From NCBI GenBank assembly GCA_013407085.1, contig JACCGJ010008390.1, forward strand, positions 1 to 64,000: a DNA stretch of 64,000 nucleotides. Reading direction: 5' to 3'. Both the position numbers and the translations under genes were made by a program. Under the pieces are notes generated by a model that worked only from the letters and a program-made list of their open reading frames with translations, ran no database searches and was not told the DNA's origin. This DNA is from Atriophallophorus winterbourni (taxonomy: Eukaryota > Platyhelminthes > Trematoda > Plagiorchiida > Microphallidae). Positions 1 to 11,400 of this stretch are shown here, in pieces. How positions within the stretch are numbered: position 1 is the first letter of the stretch; each line of letters opens with the position of its first letter.

Positions 1-330
1 AAATATAGACTAGACTCGATCTGGCGCTCTGTGTTTCCCCATATTTATTCCTAATTTTATAGTTGTTCTTCAATTCTTCGTTGGAACGCACTAATGTCTC
101 TCCTCACCTATTAGATGAGGGGAGTTTTTCTGTTGCCTCCCAGCTAAATCATACCAGAAGAATATTGAACCTACTGTTCGAAGTGGTGGACGCTTTTTGG
201 CTTACCACCGGAAGTATTCTGGACGCTCGATTGGCGACTCTGTGCAAACTAAGCTAAACTAAACTACAGTTGGCGCCGCATTGAAGCTTTCCACCGGCAG
301 GAATCCTGGACGCTCTTCTTTTTCTTGATA
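1..330. repeat. Partial copies of a short repeat also at the window's far end
   Basis: Segments at 18-33, 186-250 and 284-330 share the pattern CCACCGG(A/C)A-G-TATTCTGGACGCTCGAT and GGCG-CTCTGTG. The same pattern occurs inverted at 63270-63300 and 63690-63715 (GAGCGTCCAGAATTTC). Function unknown. Confidence 0.4.
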
Positions 331-582
331 GACGACAGAGGGTCAAGCCTTTGTAAGCCGTATCTCTTTATATCAGCAACATATTCTAAGAGAACCTCAG
401 TTGAAGAAATCCTGTCCAGTGTTGTACAGCTTCGCCATGAACGTGTGTAACGTACGAACTGTATACTCAACATCGAAGTGCCGGGTGCTCAAACGCATAC
501 CGTCGAAGAAAATCTGGGCGCGTGATGGGCTTTTAGCCACCTTCAGCCCTGTGCAACTTGAACTTGATTGCAGGCAGTGCAC
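264..582 (-). other. Unassigned coding-like stretch in two frames
   Basis: On the minus strand, 582-397 is open for 61 codons and 473-264 is open for 69 codons in another frame. Both have a balanced, protein-like composition; the first contains SRAQIFFDGMRL and LHTFMAKLYNTGQDFF. The overlap around 400-473 would fit one frameshifted fragment. No family was recognised, and the surroundings are retroelement debris, so a decayed element is the likeliest explanation. Confidence 0.2.
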
Positions 583-875
583 TATCCACTAGGTGCTTGA
601 ATTGGTTTTCAGATCTTGCTGCGATAGCCTCTTTCCGATGCGCATTCTACAAGTTAACAAATCTTGTTGATAGCGTGAATCCCTGTGTTAGGTGTAGTGT
701 CTTTCGCATTTGAAGCTTCAGAGCATGGCTACGAGTTCTTAAGCCCGCCACGAGAGAGAAAAACTCGCACAGCTTCTCGCCATAGGCTCCCAGTAATATG
801 CAACGAGTTATCGGCCTGTCGTAGCGCACACTGAATACTGGCTGGATAAAGGCTCGGGGTGGGACCCCCTAAACG

Positions 876-1045
876 GAATCTCCCCTACTTCGGTGTAGGC
901 AACCGGGTAGTATCATGCCTACGTTCAACGATGACGATGATGACAACGCTTTGTACCCCCCTTCTCGCTTTGTACATTTCATTGTTTATGTTGAACGGCA
1001 CCATATCTGTATCAGATTGTGCAAATATAATAATAATATAATCCT
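876..1045 (+). mobile_element. LINE 3'-end-like fragment with AAT-type tail
   Basis: This stretch, ending in an AATAATAATA-type tail, recurs inverted at 62788-62947 with high similarity (shared blocks GGCAACCGGGTAGTATCATG and TGTACATTTCATTGTTTATG). A short tandem tail at one end and dispersed copies fit the 3' end of a non-LTR retroelement. It abuts an endonuclease fragment of opposite polarity. Confidence 0.5.
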
Positions 1046-1690
1046 TGTCAAGTTCAGAGCTACAATTGGTCGGTGCATAGGCAGCAACCACAAACAGGTC
1101 ACGGGATTGGTTCGGAAATCGGCCTTTTTGCACGAACCCTGTAGTCTTACTGCACAAAGGCGACTGTCGACTGGGATCCAGTCTAGCAGTGCGACCTCAG
1201 CTCGCTCACTCAAGACGATTCCGACACCAGCTTGACCAGATATCATGGCATCGTCATCAGTGGACAAACGTAGATAGTGTGACTTACGTAAGTTCGAAGG
1301 GTTAGATAATCGTGTAACTGAGCTAGAGTTATGCATGCGTGTTTCCGACAAACAGCACACATCGACGTCGAGGCTATCAAGCGTGCGAGCCAAGGCTGCC
1401 TGCTGTCCGATGCTAGCTAAAGTCCGTACATTAAACGCTGTTAATTTGAATGGTACTCGCGGGCGGAATAACGCTTTGGAGGCATTCGAAGCAAGCAAAA
1501 TATTCGAAGTGGCTGAATTTGGAAACCTCGATAAACAAGCTGCACTTAGGTCAGGGATAACCAAAGAACCACAAAACGGAAAACAGTTATTAAAAAGGTT
1601 TGCATTCAGTGTGAGATCATGTAAACCATTTTGAGCAGAGAGCAAAGAGCGTGAGAGCACGGGATCTCTCATTTTTACCTTTATTTTCAT
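1045..1690 (-). mobile_element. LINE endonuclease (EEP/APE-like) N-terminal fragment
   Basis: The minus frame 1690-986 includes KLTAFNVRTL, DVDVCCLSETRM, then GQAGVGIVLSERAEVALLDW and DSRLCAVRLQGS, the usual start of the apurinic-like endonuclease of fluke LINEs. The next block, FVVAAYAPTNCSSE, lies in a different frame (1157-885), showing a frameshift near 1130. The reverse transcriptase part is absent here. Decayed remnant. Confidence 0.8.
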
Positions 1691-1712
1691 AATCGCTTGT
1701 GGGCGTGATACT

Positions 1713-2304
1713 ACCCAAAGGTTGTCACAGCCGGGGGTGGTAGTAGGAATGAGCCACCTACTATCTATAAAATGCTCCCACGTGACGTGCGTCTCAAATA
1801 GCCTCTGACAACCAAGTCCAACTCCTGGCCTGCACGAGTGGCTTTCACAAGCCCGGCGGAACTGCTCTTACTGACAGGAGAAGGGGCGAAGGCGGGTGAC
1901 TGGCGCCTTAAAACCAGTTTGCTCCGGGCAGATGGAGCTCGTCAGCTACTGGCAATCCATCTAGGGGAAGGAAAACCCTGACTCCGAACCCCCACTGCCT
2001 TGTGGGTCACCCGATTGCGGGAAAGGCTTCGGGAGAAAACCCCGATGAAAAATTCGGAGAGAAGCCCCGTAGGTAGATAACTAGCGCACAGCGCGTTTAT
2101 CTGCCAACTCCCTGCTGCCTTGTAGGTTGCACTTGGCTGTGCAAAGGCTAGAGAGGTGTACTCGAACAAACACCAAGTGGTGCTGGGGACATCACTTTTA
2201 CACTATCCCCAAGAAACTTCATGATGATGTCTCAATCCGAGACATCAATGAAGCCGGCTAATCCACCCGTGGAGCCAGCCGCACAAAAGTAAAGTAAAGT
2301 AAGT
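1713..2304 (-). repeat. SINE-like repeat family B, copy 1
   Basis: About 530-bp GC-rich dispersed element. In one orientation it begins GGTTGTCA(T/C)AGCCGGGGG and ends GTCGCACAAAAGTAAAGTAAAG. The AAAGT tandem tail implies that end is the 3' end and that the element moved through an RNA copy. In this orientation the sense direction reads along the + strand with the tail at 2280-2304. The protein-like open frame found in other copies reads antisense to the tail and is broken here. Confidence 0.7.
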
Positions 2305-2372
2305 GATACTACCCGGTTGCCCAGGCCGAAGCAGGGGGTTAGCTTAGGGGGCCCCACCCGGAGCCTTTGGCT

Positions 2373-2563
2373 AAAAAGCCTGAACCACAAGGCAGTGGCT
2401 TGAGACTGAGTTTGTCTGACCTCTATCCATCGACCTTCCTGGTATGAGTAGCTCTGCCGGCACCAAAAGGCACCACCCAGTATAGCTCAATGGGTCATGA
2501 AGGTACACAAAACATCGCACCACGTTAAGGTCCAGTCTCAGCGCGGTGGCGGTGGCGGACTGC
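2373..2563 (+). repeat. Dispersed repeat E, copy 1
   Basis: About 190 bp shared in the same orientation with 49450-49640, for example GTCTGACCTCTATCCAT, GACCTTCCTGGTATGAGT and CATCGCACCACGTTAAGG. It follows a family B tail both here and (in remnant form) near 49999-50044, so E and B may belong to one larger element. Confidence 0.55.
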
Positions 2564-2748
2564 TCAACATCTTTCTGATACTTCCTGGAAGCAAGGAATT
2601 CGTAAGTAAATGCATAGCATGTGTCAAAATATCCTAACTGGTGATTTAGTGTTGCTGGTTGAATCAAATGTTCCTCGAGGTCAATGGCGAAATGGATTGT
2701 GGAAGAGATTGAGAATGGGTCTGATGGATTACTGAGAACAGTTTACGT

Positions 2749-2844
2749 CTATCCCTGGGTAACCTGACAGTATCTTAGCCCACATACATTCTATAACTGT
2801 GCGGCACTTTGCCTGGATCAGACTTGTGCTTTCATACGTACAGA
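2749..2844 (+). repeat. SINE-like repeat family A, 5'-truncated copy
   Basis: Retains only the 3' half, from the CCTGGGTAACCTGACAG block to the TTTCATACG tail end. Confidence 0.75.
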
Positions 2845-2964
2845 ATAGATATTAGGCATCTCTGCCTATTGGAAGGTGCCTCAATAGATTCTGATGTTAC
2901 AGCTCTGTAAAATTCAAGATCCTCGAAAGTGCAGCTCATGGGGGGGTGTAGAATTTATTTTATT

Positions 2965-3521
2965 AAGCACTCAAGTCGCTCATGGATGACCAAAGCAATG
3001 TGTTGCTCACATCTCCCGCACTTACACACCACTACCGGTTTCTGGCTGTTTGCCGTCATCCTGTGATTATGTTCAGTGAGCCTTGAAACGGTGGATAAGT
3101 GGTAAACAAAGTTATACTTAAATATCACTGTTACATAGGGTTCGTACAAAGAACCACGGTGTTCAAACACAGAATCACATAGTGATTCTTGGTCAAGCAC
3201 TCAAGGCGCTCATGGATGACCAAAGCAATGTGTTGCTCACATCTCCCGCACTTACACACCACTACCGGTTTCTGGCTGTTTGCCGTCATCCTGTGATTAT
3301 GTTCAGTGAGCCTTGAAACGGTGGATAAGTGGTAAACAAAGTTATACTTAAATATCACTGTTACATAGGGTTCGTACAAAGAACCACGGTGTTCAAACAC
3401 AGAATCACATAGTGATTCTTGGTCAAGCACTCAAGGCGCTCATGGATGACCAAAGCAATGTGTTGCTCACATCTCCCGCACTTACACACCACTACCGGTT
3501 TCTGGCTGTTTGCCGCCATCC
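2965..3521 (-). repeat. Tandem array of a 230-bp repeat (family C), 2.4 units
   Basis: AAGCACTCAAG recurs at 2965, 3195 and 3425, an exact 230-bp period. Units 1 and 2 look identical except for a T/G change near the start. The third is cut at 3521 by a family A SINE. On the minus strand each unit holds the hammerhead-like segment (GGCAAACAGCC, GAAAC, CCGGTAGTGG), but the CTGATGA box is degraded to AGGATGA here. Small hairpins AATCAC-ATA-GTGATT and GGTTCGTACAAAGAACC occur in each unit. No protein function is assigned to the minus ORFs across the array. Confidence 0.9.
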
Positions 3522-3764
3522 TGCACGGATGTGCAATCGTACAGTACTTCTTTGCTGTACGGCTAACATCGTGTTAAATTGATTGGCCATCGGTGGTGAG
3601 CTGCATGCTGAAACACGCTGGAGTCTCACTACAATTTCTACTTTCTATTTTCTTTCTCATATCTGTCTAGGCTTGGGCAACCTGACAGTATCTCAGCCCA
3701 CGTGCAGTCTCTGACTGTACGGCACTTTGCCTGGATAAGGCTTGTGCATTCATTCATTCATTCA
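3522..3764 (+). repeat. SINE-like repeat family A, full-length copy
   Basis: Family A is about 235 bp. Its sense strand starts TGCACGGATGTGCAATCGT, has a middle block TGAGCTGCATGCTGAAACA and a 3' block CACTTTGCCTGGATCAGGCT, and ends in a TTTCATACC-type tandem tail (here CATT repeats, 3747-3764). Many copies keep the tail but lack the 5' part, which is what target-primed reverse transcription leaves. No coding capacity. It sits directly on the broken end of the 230-bp array. Confidence 0.85.
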
Positions 3765-3767
3765 CAC

Positions 3768-5330
3768 TGAATACTGAGTGACAGGCTGAGGCGTTGAACT
3801 CTCCACAGAAGGAATTGATTTCAATCCTTGTACTCTTTTCGTCGCCCGCCGTTGCACCTTTTCCAACTGGTCACGTTCTCCCTTAGTTTGTGGATAGGTG
3901 GCTGGCAAACCATATTTCAAAACTGGTCTCACGTATGTAAAATAAAGAATGAGAAACATTTGTGGAGTAATCGTGTCACAATCGTACCCAGGTCACGTTC
4001 AATGTCAACCCATTTCAGTTGATGATCCCCAAGAAAGTATGTACCTAAAGGCGTGCTTGGCCCCAAAAGCATTTCTGCCGGTTTACAGGAAGCTGCCACT
4101 TTACGGTCCAATTAAGCGATTTGTACAATTTGTTTCGGAAAACCGTACTCTCAGCTGAAGAGCTTACAGTACTCCAAACTTTCAGATGATCGGGAAAAAG
4201 TAGACAATTCAGATTTAGTGAGTCAGAGAGGTCATTGGCATATACTTTGAAAAGTAACGGGCCGAGAACAGATCACTGTGGAACCCAGCAAGTTGGACGT
4301 TTATTCGGGGATTAGACTCCGTTTACCTCGCCCTGTGTATAACGGTCAGTAAGGAAGTTTTCGATCCAATTTAGAACAGGTCAGCGAGTGCTCACGAGCA
4401 GTGATGAGATTGGACGCGCATGATCCTCTTTGCGGCATATGTTAGCTGATTGGTTGTAAAGGGAATACCTTTTATCTGTTTCTCAGCATTTGTTTCAGAG
4501 TTTTCCCAACTACCGAAGTGAGGGTAACCGGTCGTTAGTTAGCCGGATCACTGGTTTCACTGCCCCTATACATTGGTTTGACAATGCCGTACTTCCAAAC
4601 TTGAGGTAACCTACCACCTCGGGGATAAACTACAGATTAGTGCCAGTGGTTTGTGTATGTTACCGGACAATTCCGTTAAAAGCATTGGGTGTATTTCATC
4701 CGGACCAGGTGCCGAGTGTACATCGAGTCGTTCAAGTAAATACTGCACCATCTCTGACAAGATCGAGATATCTGGCATTTCGGCGCTGCTCTCGAAGCTG
4801 TGGAATCGGAAACGTCTCCTCTATGTAAACCGAACTGTACTGAGCGGCAAAAATAACAGCTTTACGTTCATCTTCATGTTCAGTCGAACCTCTCATAGAT
4901 CTCAAGCAAGATACTCGTTGAGAAGCTTTAGTTCTACGTATAATGTACGCAAAGAAACGTTTCGGCACTGAATTGGTTTCTCCCTTTTTTTCTTTTTTAG
5001 GTAGGTGCACTTTGCGGATGACTTTGTAGGCTACATAGTCATCGGTGCATCCACTGGAAGAGATCCTCCGCTGTAACCGCTTTCTTTCCTTTCCTTCATG
5101 TATTTACGAATAATTTTATCAAACCACGGCGACCCCTTAGCGGGGGATCTTCCATTCATCAATGTTGCATGATTTTCAAGCCAAAAAGTCCAACAGGTAC
5201 CAACATTGGTAGATGGAAGGACTGACCAGTCGATCGAGTCTGCAGACGTGATGAGACTCTTTGTGTCTAATTTCCAATAGTTTCTCCGGGCATTCCTTCT
5301 TATTCGCCGTTGAAGACCACTATTCCACTA
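3768..5330 (-). mobile_element. CR1-like LINE reverse transcriptase, decayed
   Basis: On the minus strand, pieces of the RT are readable in order: a remnant of the SVLGPLLF block with YANDLSDSLNLN near 4300-4190, a FADD-type box degraded to FPDH, then YVRPVLKYGLPATYP and LEKVQRRATKRVQGL at 3930-3830. Frame changes and stops interrupt it. The 3' end is near 3768, next to a SINE tail. Confidence 0.75.
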
Positions 5331-5340
5331 CTTTATAGCA

Positions 5341-5580
5341 AGGATGTGCAATCGTGCAGCATTTCTGTGCTGTGCGGCTAACATCGTGCTAAATTGATTG
5401 GCCAACGGTAGTGAGCTGCATGCGAGTACACGCTGGAGTCTCACTACCATTTCTATTTCTATTTTCCCCCCTCATATCTGTCTAGGCCTGGGCAACCTGA
5501 CAGTATCTCAGCCCACGTGCAGTCTCTGACTGTGCGGCACTTTGCCTGGATCAGGCTTGTGATTTCATACATATCATACT
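5341..5580 (+). repeat. SINE-like repeat family A, near full-length copy
   Basis: Starts a few bases into the consensus (GGATGTGCAATCGTGCAG) and ends in CATACATATCATAC. It directly precedes a LINE 3' fragment. Confidence 0.8.
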
Positions 5581-5582
5581 TT

Positions 5583-6110
5583 ATAGCTGCGAAACCTGGT
5601 CTATCCGAGTAGAAGATGTCCGCCGGCTTTCTGTTTTTGAAAACCGTTGCCTGCGTAAGATTGCTCGCATTCGGTGGCAGCATCGTGTTACAAATATAGA
5701 TGTCTACAAGCGGGTGTTATAATGTTACGCTCTTGATATGGAGCTAATATTGCAGTGGTCACTGCAAGTGGCCACAGACTTGAAGAAATGCTGATGCTTG
5801 CTCGCTTGCGATGGTTGGGACATGTTTCAAGAATGCCTCCTCACCATTTACCGCACTGAGCCTTATTCACAGAGCCTGGTAGAAGCTGGGAGAAATGATC
5901 GGGTGACCATTCCATGACGTGGCGCGTTGGCATGAAGAAACTCACCGTAGCGCTAGGCTCAGTTGTGCGTATTCGTTTGCCTGGGTGGGGTCCAAAAGAT
6001 CCACCTAATGGTTGGCTGGTAACCTTACGAGATATGGTGGCAAACCGAAGTAAGTGGCGCTATTGTATTTTATTGTGTCCTAATCTTTTATCCGGTATAT
6101 TATTACATTT
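5583..6110 (+). mobile_element. LINE RT C-terminus and 3' end (type X)
   Basis: The plus frame reads VEDVRRLSVFENRCLRKIAR and IRWQHRVTNIDVYKRVL, then after a frame change LARLRWLGHV-like and RMPPHHLP-like segments, the usual end of a fluke LINE polyprotein. The non-coding end (GGTTGGCTGGTAACCTTACG to TTTATCCGGTATATT) also occurs inverted at 30785-30880. Several stops; inactive. Confidence 0.75.
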
Positions 6111-6117
6111 TTTACAT

Positions 6118-6650
6118 TTTGTGCGACTATCTCCTCCTGGAGGATGAGTCGGCTTCACAGAAGATTCTTGGGAATTTGGGTACAAAGCGGCGTCCTTAGC
6201 ACTATTCGGCGTTTGTTCGAGTCAGCTTCTCTAGCCTTTGCACAACCAAGTGCGACCTGCAAGGCAGCAGGAAGTTGCCAGAAAGAGGTAGTCTACCAGA
6301 CTCAGTTCCAGGTTTTTCCTCAGGGTTTTCTCCCGAAGCCTTTCCCGCGATCGGGTATCCCACAAGGCAGCGGAGGTTTAAACTCAGGGTTTTCCTTTCC
6401 TTAGATGAAATGCCCTCTAAGGCTAACGAGCTACATCTGCCCGAAGCAAACTGGTTTTCAGGCGCCAGTCACTCGACCTCGCCCCTTCTCCTGTTGGTAG
6501 AAGCAGTTCCGCCGGGCTCGGAGAGCCACTCGTGCATGCCAGAAGCTGGACTTGGTTGTCAGAGGCTATTTGAGACGCATGCCATATGGGAGCATTTTAT
6601 AAACAGTGGGAGCTTATCCCCACTGCCACCCCCGGCTATGACAACCTTCG
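6118..6650 (+). repeat. SINE-like repeat family B, copy 2
   Basis: Begins GTGCGACTATCTCCTCCTGG and ends with CACCCCCGGCTATGAC, i.e. tail-proximal end on the left. A frame open from 6275 to 6673 (132 codons, PERGSLPDSVPGFSSGFSPE) matches frames in the copies at 51704, 59640 and 60603. Confidence 0.75.
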
Positions 6651-6712
6651 GAACTTGTATTATATTTGTTTGAAAAAACAAATAAAAATCGCAAAATTGC
6701 ATGCAATACTAC

Positions 6713-6860
6713 AAACACAAGCTGCTTTTTACACATTTGCTTTTGAATATTCCGCTTGCCCGTTTTCCTTTTTGCAGGCTTGCTTATCTGCTTTTCCTGC
6801 TTCATGTTGCTTGGCAATTTGTCTGGCTCCAGACTTGTGCTTCATGATGATGATAATTCA
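6713..6860 (-). repeat. Dispersed repeat G with CAT/ATG tandem tail
   Basis: Matches 30590-30755 in inverted orientation (GCTTGCTTATCTGCTTTTCC; GTCTGGCTCCAGACTTGTGC) and ends in ATGATGATGATAATTCATG. Parts recur at 54945-55000 and 61555-61625. Its head resembles the family A 3' block (CAAAGTGCC), so the two may be related. Confidence 0.55.
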
Positions 6861-7029
6861 TGCAACGCTTGGGATTATTTCTGACGCCTCTTTTTTCTGC
6901 TTTATATTGCGAAGCAGATGGGTAGCTTAGGAGATCCAGTGGGACCTTCTGCTAGAGGTACAACTGCCACATTCCAACTCCGCGGCATCGCGCATTACAA
7001 TAGCAATCTCATCCCACCTGTGTTATATT

Positions 7030-7830
7030 TTGGACACCGGAGTGGAGAGATTATCTACTAAGCCGCCGCTATAGGACTGCTGAATTGTAGGCTCCAAAAG
7101 CTTCTCGAAGGATATGCGCGTAGAGATGACTTTTTGGATTAGAGGATTTCAATGTAAATCGCGACCGACAGAGTGCGTGATCAGAGTCTTCACAAGTGTA
7201 CCAGGAGTGAATCCACTCCATCTAGCGCCGTTATCTGTCCGCTGAGCATCGAAACTGAATGCACTACCGAGTTGTGACTCAGTAACATCTTAACGACCAA
7301 GCTGAGCATTCATATCCCCAGCAAGAATAATGATATCAAGAATCTACGCGTCGCAAGAGTGCACAAAGTTCATCGTAGAAGATATCTTTGCTGTCATCAG
7401 TGCTACTATTTGTCGGAGCATGAGTCACTATTACGAACGAGCAGCGCTTACTTTAAGCTGATAGATGTAGCTAGTTGGACGGCACGCATCCTGCCATTGA
7501 CGGGAATCCAGTTTAAAAGTGAGCTTTTTTGTTCGCGAACTCATTACTATACCTACACCTGTCTGGCCAGAGGAAGAAGCAAACGAATCATTTGAGCAGC
7601 ACAAAAGTTCCTGTTGGAAAGTGTTGGTGCAGTCGATTCGATTATCGTAGAGGGATCATACATTCTGGTCTCTCACAAGCAACAAACATCGATAGACAGC
7701 AGGGAGCGAGAGCAGCTTACTGGTTTGCTTGGCGGAGTATTCGTGCATTTGTGTGTGGTTACAGTGCTACCCGGTCACGCAGACCGATGTAAGGGACCTC
7801 AATTGCAACCATTTACTAAAAACCCTGCTC
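7030..7830 (-). mobile_element. LINE endonuclease domain, decayed
   Basis: Minus-strand translation in pieces gives TGVGIVMSSRT, then a block ending in SAARS, and LAGDMNAQLGR with SFDAQRTDNGARW. These are the central EEP endonuclease blocks that would follow the fragment at 1045-1690 in an intact LINE. Stops and frame changes are frequent. Confidence 0.65.
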
Positions 7831-7839
7831 CAGTAGACT

Positions 7840-8475
7840 AGATTGAGACCGAGTTTGCATAACCTTGATATGATGGATTCTACTAAGTCCATATGACATC
7901 CATTACTGTCTAATTGGTCGTATTTGTAAACAAACTCGATGACGCCGAGTCTTAGCTATTGAAGCTGCTACCCTAATGGAGCGTGTTGCATTGTTCAGCG
8001 TTTTCAGAAAACTGTTTTTTTCATAGTGTACCGATTTAATTTCTTTAGTTTGTCTATATGCATGTACGTACTTATGTATGTATATATGAAATCAGATATT
8101 TGGGATTGGGTAGAACCTTGAGTTTGATTGATGCTTGTATATTGCCTAAATCCGGCGAGATACATAAGAAAGGTAATGTTCTATTAAGAAACGTACCAGA
8201 AACATCCTACAGATGTTTCCTTTTGATTGACAAATGCTGCAGTAGATCGGTTTTATGAGTGATACTTCCATTACCTAGGGAAGGCAAGGAAGGAAAAGGA
8301 TGAAAGAGAAAACCTTAGCTTGATTTATTATCCGTCATTTATCACTTTTGTTACGTCTTAACGATTACTGTTTGCTATTATTTTTATATTTTCTTTTTTT
8401 CCAGATACCTTTGTTCAGCATACACACCTGGAAATCACGCAGAACGCTGTTCTAGATTTGCCTTGACCTATCGTT
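7840..8475. other. Upstream region of ISY1
   Basis: No coding or repeat match was recognised in 7860-8475, apart from AT-rich tracts and a TATG-type run near 8060-8090. It should hold the ISY1 promoter and 5'UTR, but no clear promoter motif stands out. Confidence 0.4.
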
Positions 8476-11400
8476 ATGGTAACTTGTATTTAAACTCTAC
8501 TTCATTTTTAACAGGCCCGAAGCGCAGAGAAAGCAATGTTGGTTTTTCATATTGAATTATCAAATCTTTAGGACTGCTTTGGCTCGGTGGAGGGCGGTTT
8601 ATGTAGACAAGGTTCAAGAAACCAAGAAGCGCCCTCATTTGGCATCAGAATGCAAATCACTCAAAGATTGCTTGTTCTACCGACGGCAAATCATCCACGA
8701 TATCTCTCGAAAGATCGCTCAAATTCAGAATCGTTAGCACTCCTTTTTCTTCTCTATTTGTTTTTATTTCAGCTAGCTTAGGTGAATACAAACTGCGTGA
8801 TCTCAATGATGATATCAACAAGCTCATCAGAGAAAAATCCCACTGGGAAGATCACATAAAAAACATTGGAGGTCCAGATTTTAAAGTACGCACATTGTTC
8901 TACTTGGCAACTATCGCTTCAGGCCGAGGCTCCAAAGATGTTGGAGAGAGAGGGCAAAGAAGTTCCTGGCAATAGAGGCTATCGTTATTATGGTGCTGCT
9001 CGTGATCTACCAGGTGTGCGTGAACTCTTCGAAGAAGCTCGTAAGTTGATTTGATTATTTGATCTTTGATGTTGTTCATTCGTAAACAAGTGTACAGCTA
9101 TTCGCATTCGTTCTCTCGTTTATAAAAATTGACGTGGTAACGGTGTATTCTGAAATCAGGTTTCAAATTCGGAATTCGTGTCCTCAAAACTCATGTTCTT
9201 GATCAATAAACATTTAATGGGAATTTAATGTCACATTGCTAAAACAAGCAAGAAAATTCTCTTCAATCGTAGTGTTGTTCTTTGTTGGTACGCTATGACA
9301 CCCGATTCAAAACGAAATCATAAAACTGCTTATTCAGGACTTGGCAGCAGCCGATTACTACTCTAGAGGTATATTTTTTACGTTGCTACATCACACACTG
9401 CTAACCATCGCGTTCACGTGTATCCCCACTGCCCGCGACACGATGCTTGCTTCCGATTACTCTTTCCGTCACTATGACTGAGATTTAAGCAAAGTTGCAA
9501 GTATTTTTTATTACCTAAGCGGATATGCACTGTCCTATTTATTTGTTACAACAGTATTAGCTTTATGTATGAAAGCACAAGCCTGATCCAGGCAAAGTGC
9601 CGTACAGTCAAAGACTGCACGTGAGCTAAGATACTGTCAGGTTGCCCAGGCCTAGACAGATATGAGACAGAAATTAGAAATTAGAAATGGTATTGAGACT
9701 CCAGCGTGTTTCAGCATGCAGCTCACTACCGGTGGCCAATCAATTTAGCACGGTTAGCCACATAGCACAGAAGTACTGCATGATTGCACATCCGTGCAAT
9801 AAATGAGTTAGAATTATGAAGAAAATAGGTTTATTCGTTTAAACAATTTATCTGTCTCCAAAACTAGCTTTCCGATTTCCATGTTGCAGATGTAGTCAAT
9901 TTGGAGTGGTGTATTCAAATAACCAGTCTAGTGTATGCAACCAAGCAGCCTTCGATTGTCTAATCATATATTGGGAGAGGTAAGAGACGAAAGAATTCCT
10001 TAATTTGTCGGTTCTTCCAGCCAACAGGTAACAACGTCTCACTCTGCTCGGCTACTATCTCCTAGCTTATTTGAAAGTTTGAAATCGTCCTCCAATCATA
10101 ATGTATTTATGTATGGAAGCACAATCCTGATCCATGCAAAGTGTCGCACAGTCAGAGACTGCACGTGGGCTAAGATACTGTCAGGTAACCCCGACATCTA
10201 ATCATAAGGAGTAACATAACCTGGCAAAACTAAATGGCGGCACATTGTTATTGTTGCGAATGGCACATATGTATGTATGTATGTATAGTATGGTATGAAA
10301 CCACAAGCCTGATCCAGGAAAAGAACCGCACAGTTAGAGACTGCACGTGGGCTAAGATACTGTCAGCTAAAGGCCTAGACAGATATGAGTAAGAAATAAG
10401 AACAGGAAATGGTAGTGAGACTCCAGTCCGTTTCAGCATGCAGCTCACTACCTCAGGCCAATCCATTCAGCACGGTGTTAGCTGCACATCATAAAGTACT
10501 GTACGATTGCACACCGGTGTATGTATGTATGTATGTATTTATGTGTGTATGCTTGTATGTATGTGTGCAGGCTGCGTATTGGCTGAGATGCGATCAGTTA
10601 ACTCAAGTACGGGCAGCGGTTACAGGTAAGTTTTTGAAATCAAGCAGTGCTGAGCGTTGTGGTTTTTTCAAGTTGCCCGTACCTCAATAAACTTAACTTA
10701 CCGAAAAAGCTTGGCACCTTTACTGCATTCAGGCTTGTGCTGCGTGTTGATAATGAAATAGACTATATCGGAAGCAATAAAGGTAATTAGACAAGCTCTA
10801 GTTGCACTACCATATGTTTTATTTCTCATATCTGTTATAGCTAGGCGACCTGGCTTGGACCATATATGGTCTATAACTGTAAAGCAATGTCTGAATCCAC
10901 TTTTGTGATTTCATACATACGTACACGAAGTGGATCTATTCCAAATTTTTGTGATAGAGCTTGATGATTAGCCAGGCTCAAGGACATCGTTATGTTTGCA
11001 TGTGCGTTTAAATTTGCGCATATTGTGTAAGTTTTAATATTAATGATCATGGTTCACAGGGACGCAAGTTTAAACGTACCAATACGTAAAAGTGACAGGA
11101 TTGCCTAGTCCGTGCTTCAAACTTTTCCCGGTATTTTCATTTCACACCCATAGCACAACCGGTCGCTCGGAAATCTCGAGGTGAATTGATGAAAACAATC
11201 GATGTTTCGTATTATGGAAACTGCGATGAAGATGACGGTGTGATTGTTCCACAAGAATCCGCTTATGAACCAGAAGGTAAGCCATCGGGGGTAATACTAC
11301 GGTTCTTTTAGCGATTGCCCAGAAAGTCCGCGAATGGAAGGCGCGTCAAAGTGACCCAAACTATCGAACTTCAACCACAAAAAATTCCTTGCCAATTGAA

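Noticed and set aside
2955..3430. Two identical minus-strand proteins of 81-99 residues
   Set aside because: They are the same frame read through the 230-bp tandem repeat; no coding signal beyond the repetition.
2965..3521. CRISPR-like direct repeats
   Set aside because: Period 230 bp with no unique spacers, in a eukaryotic context; it is a satellite-type array.
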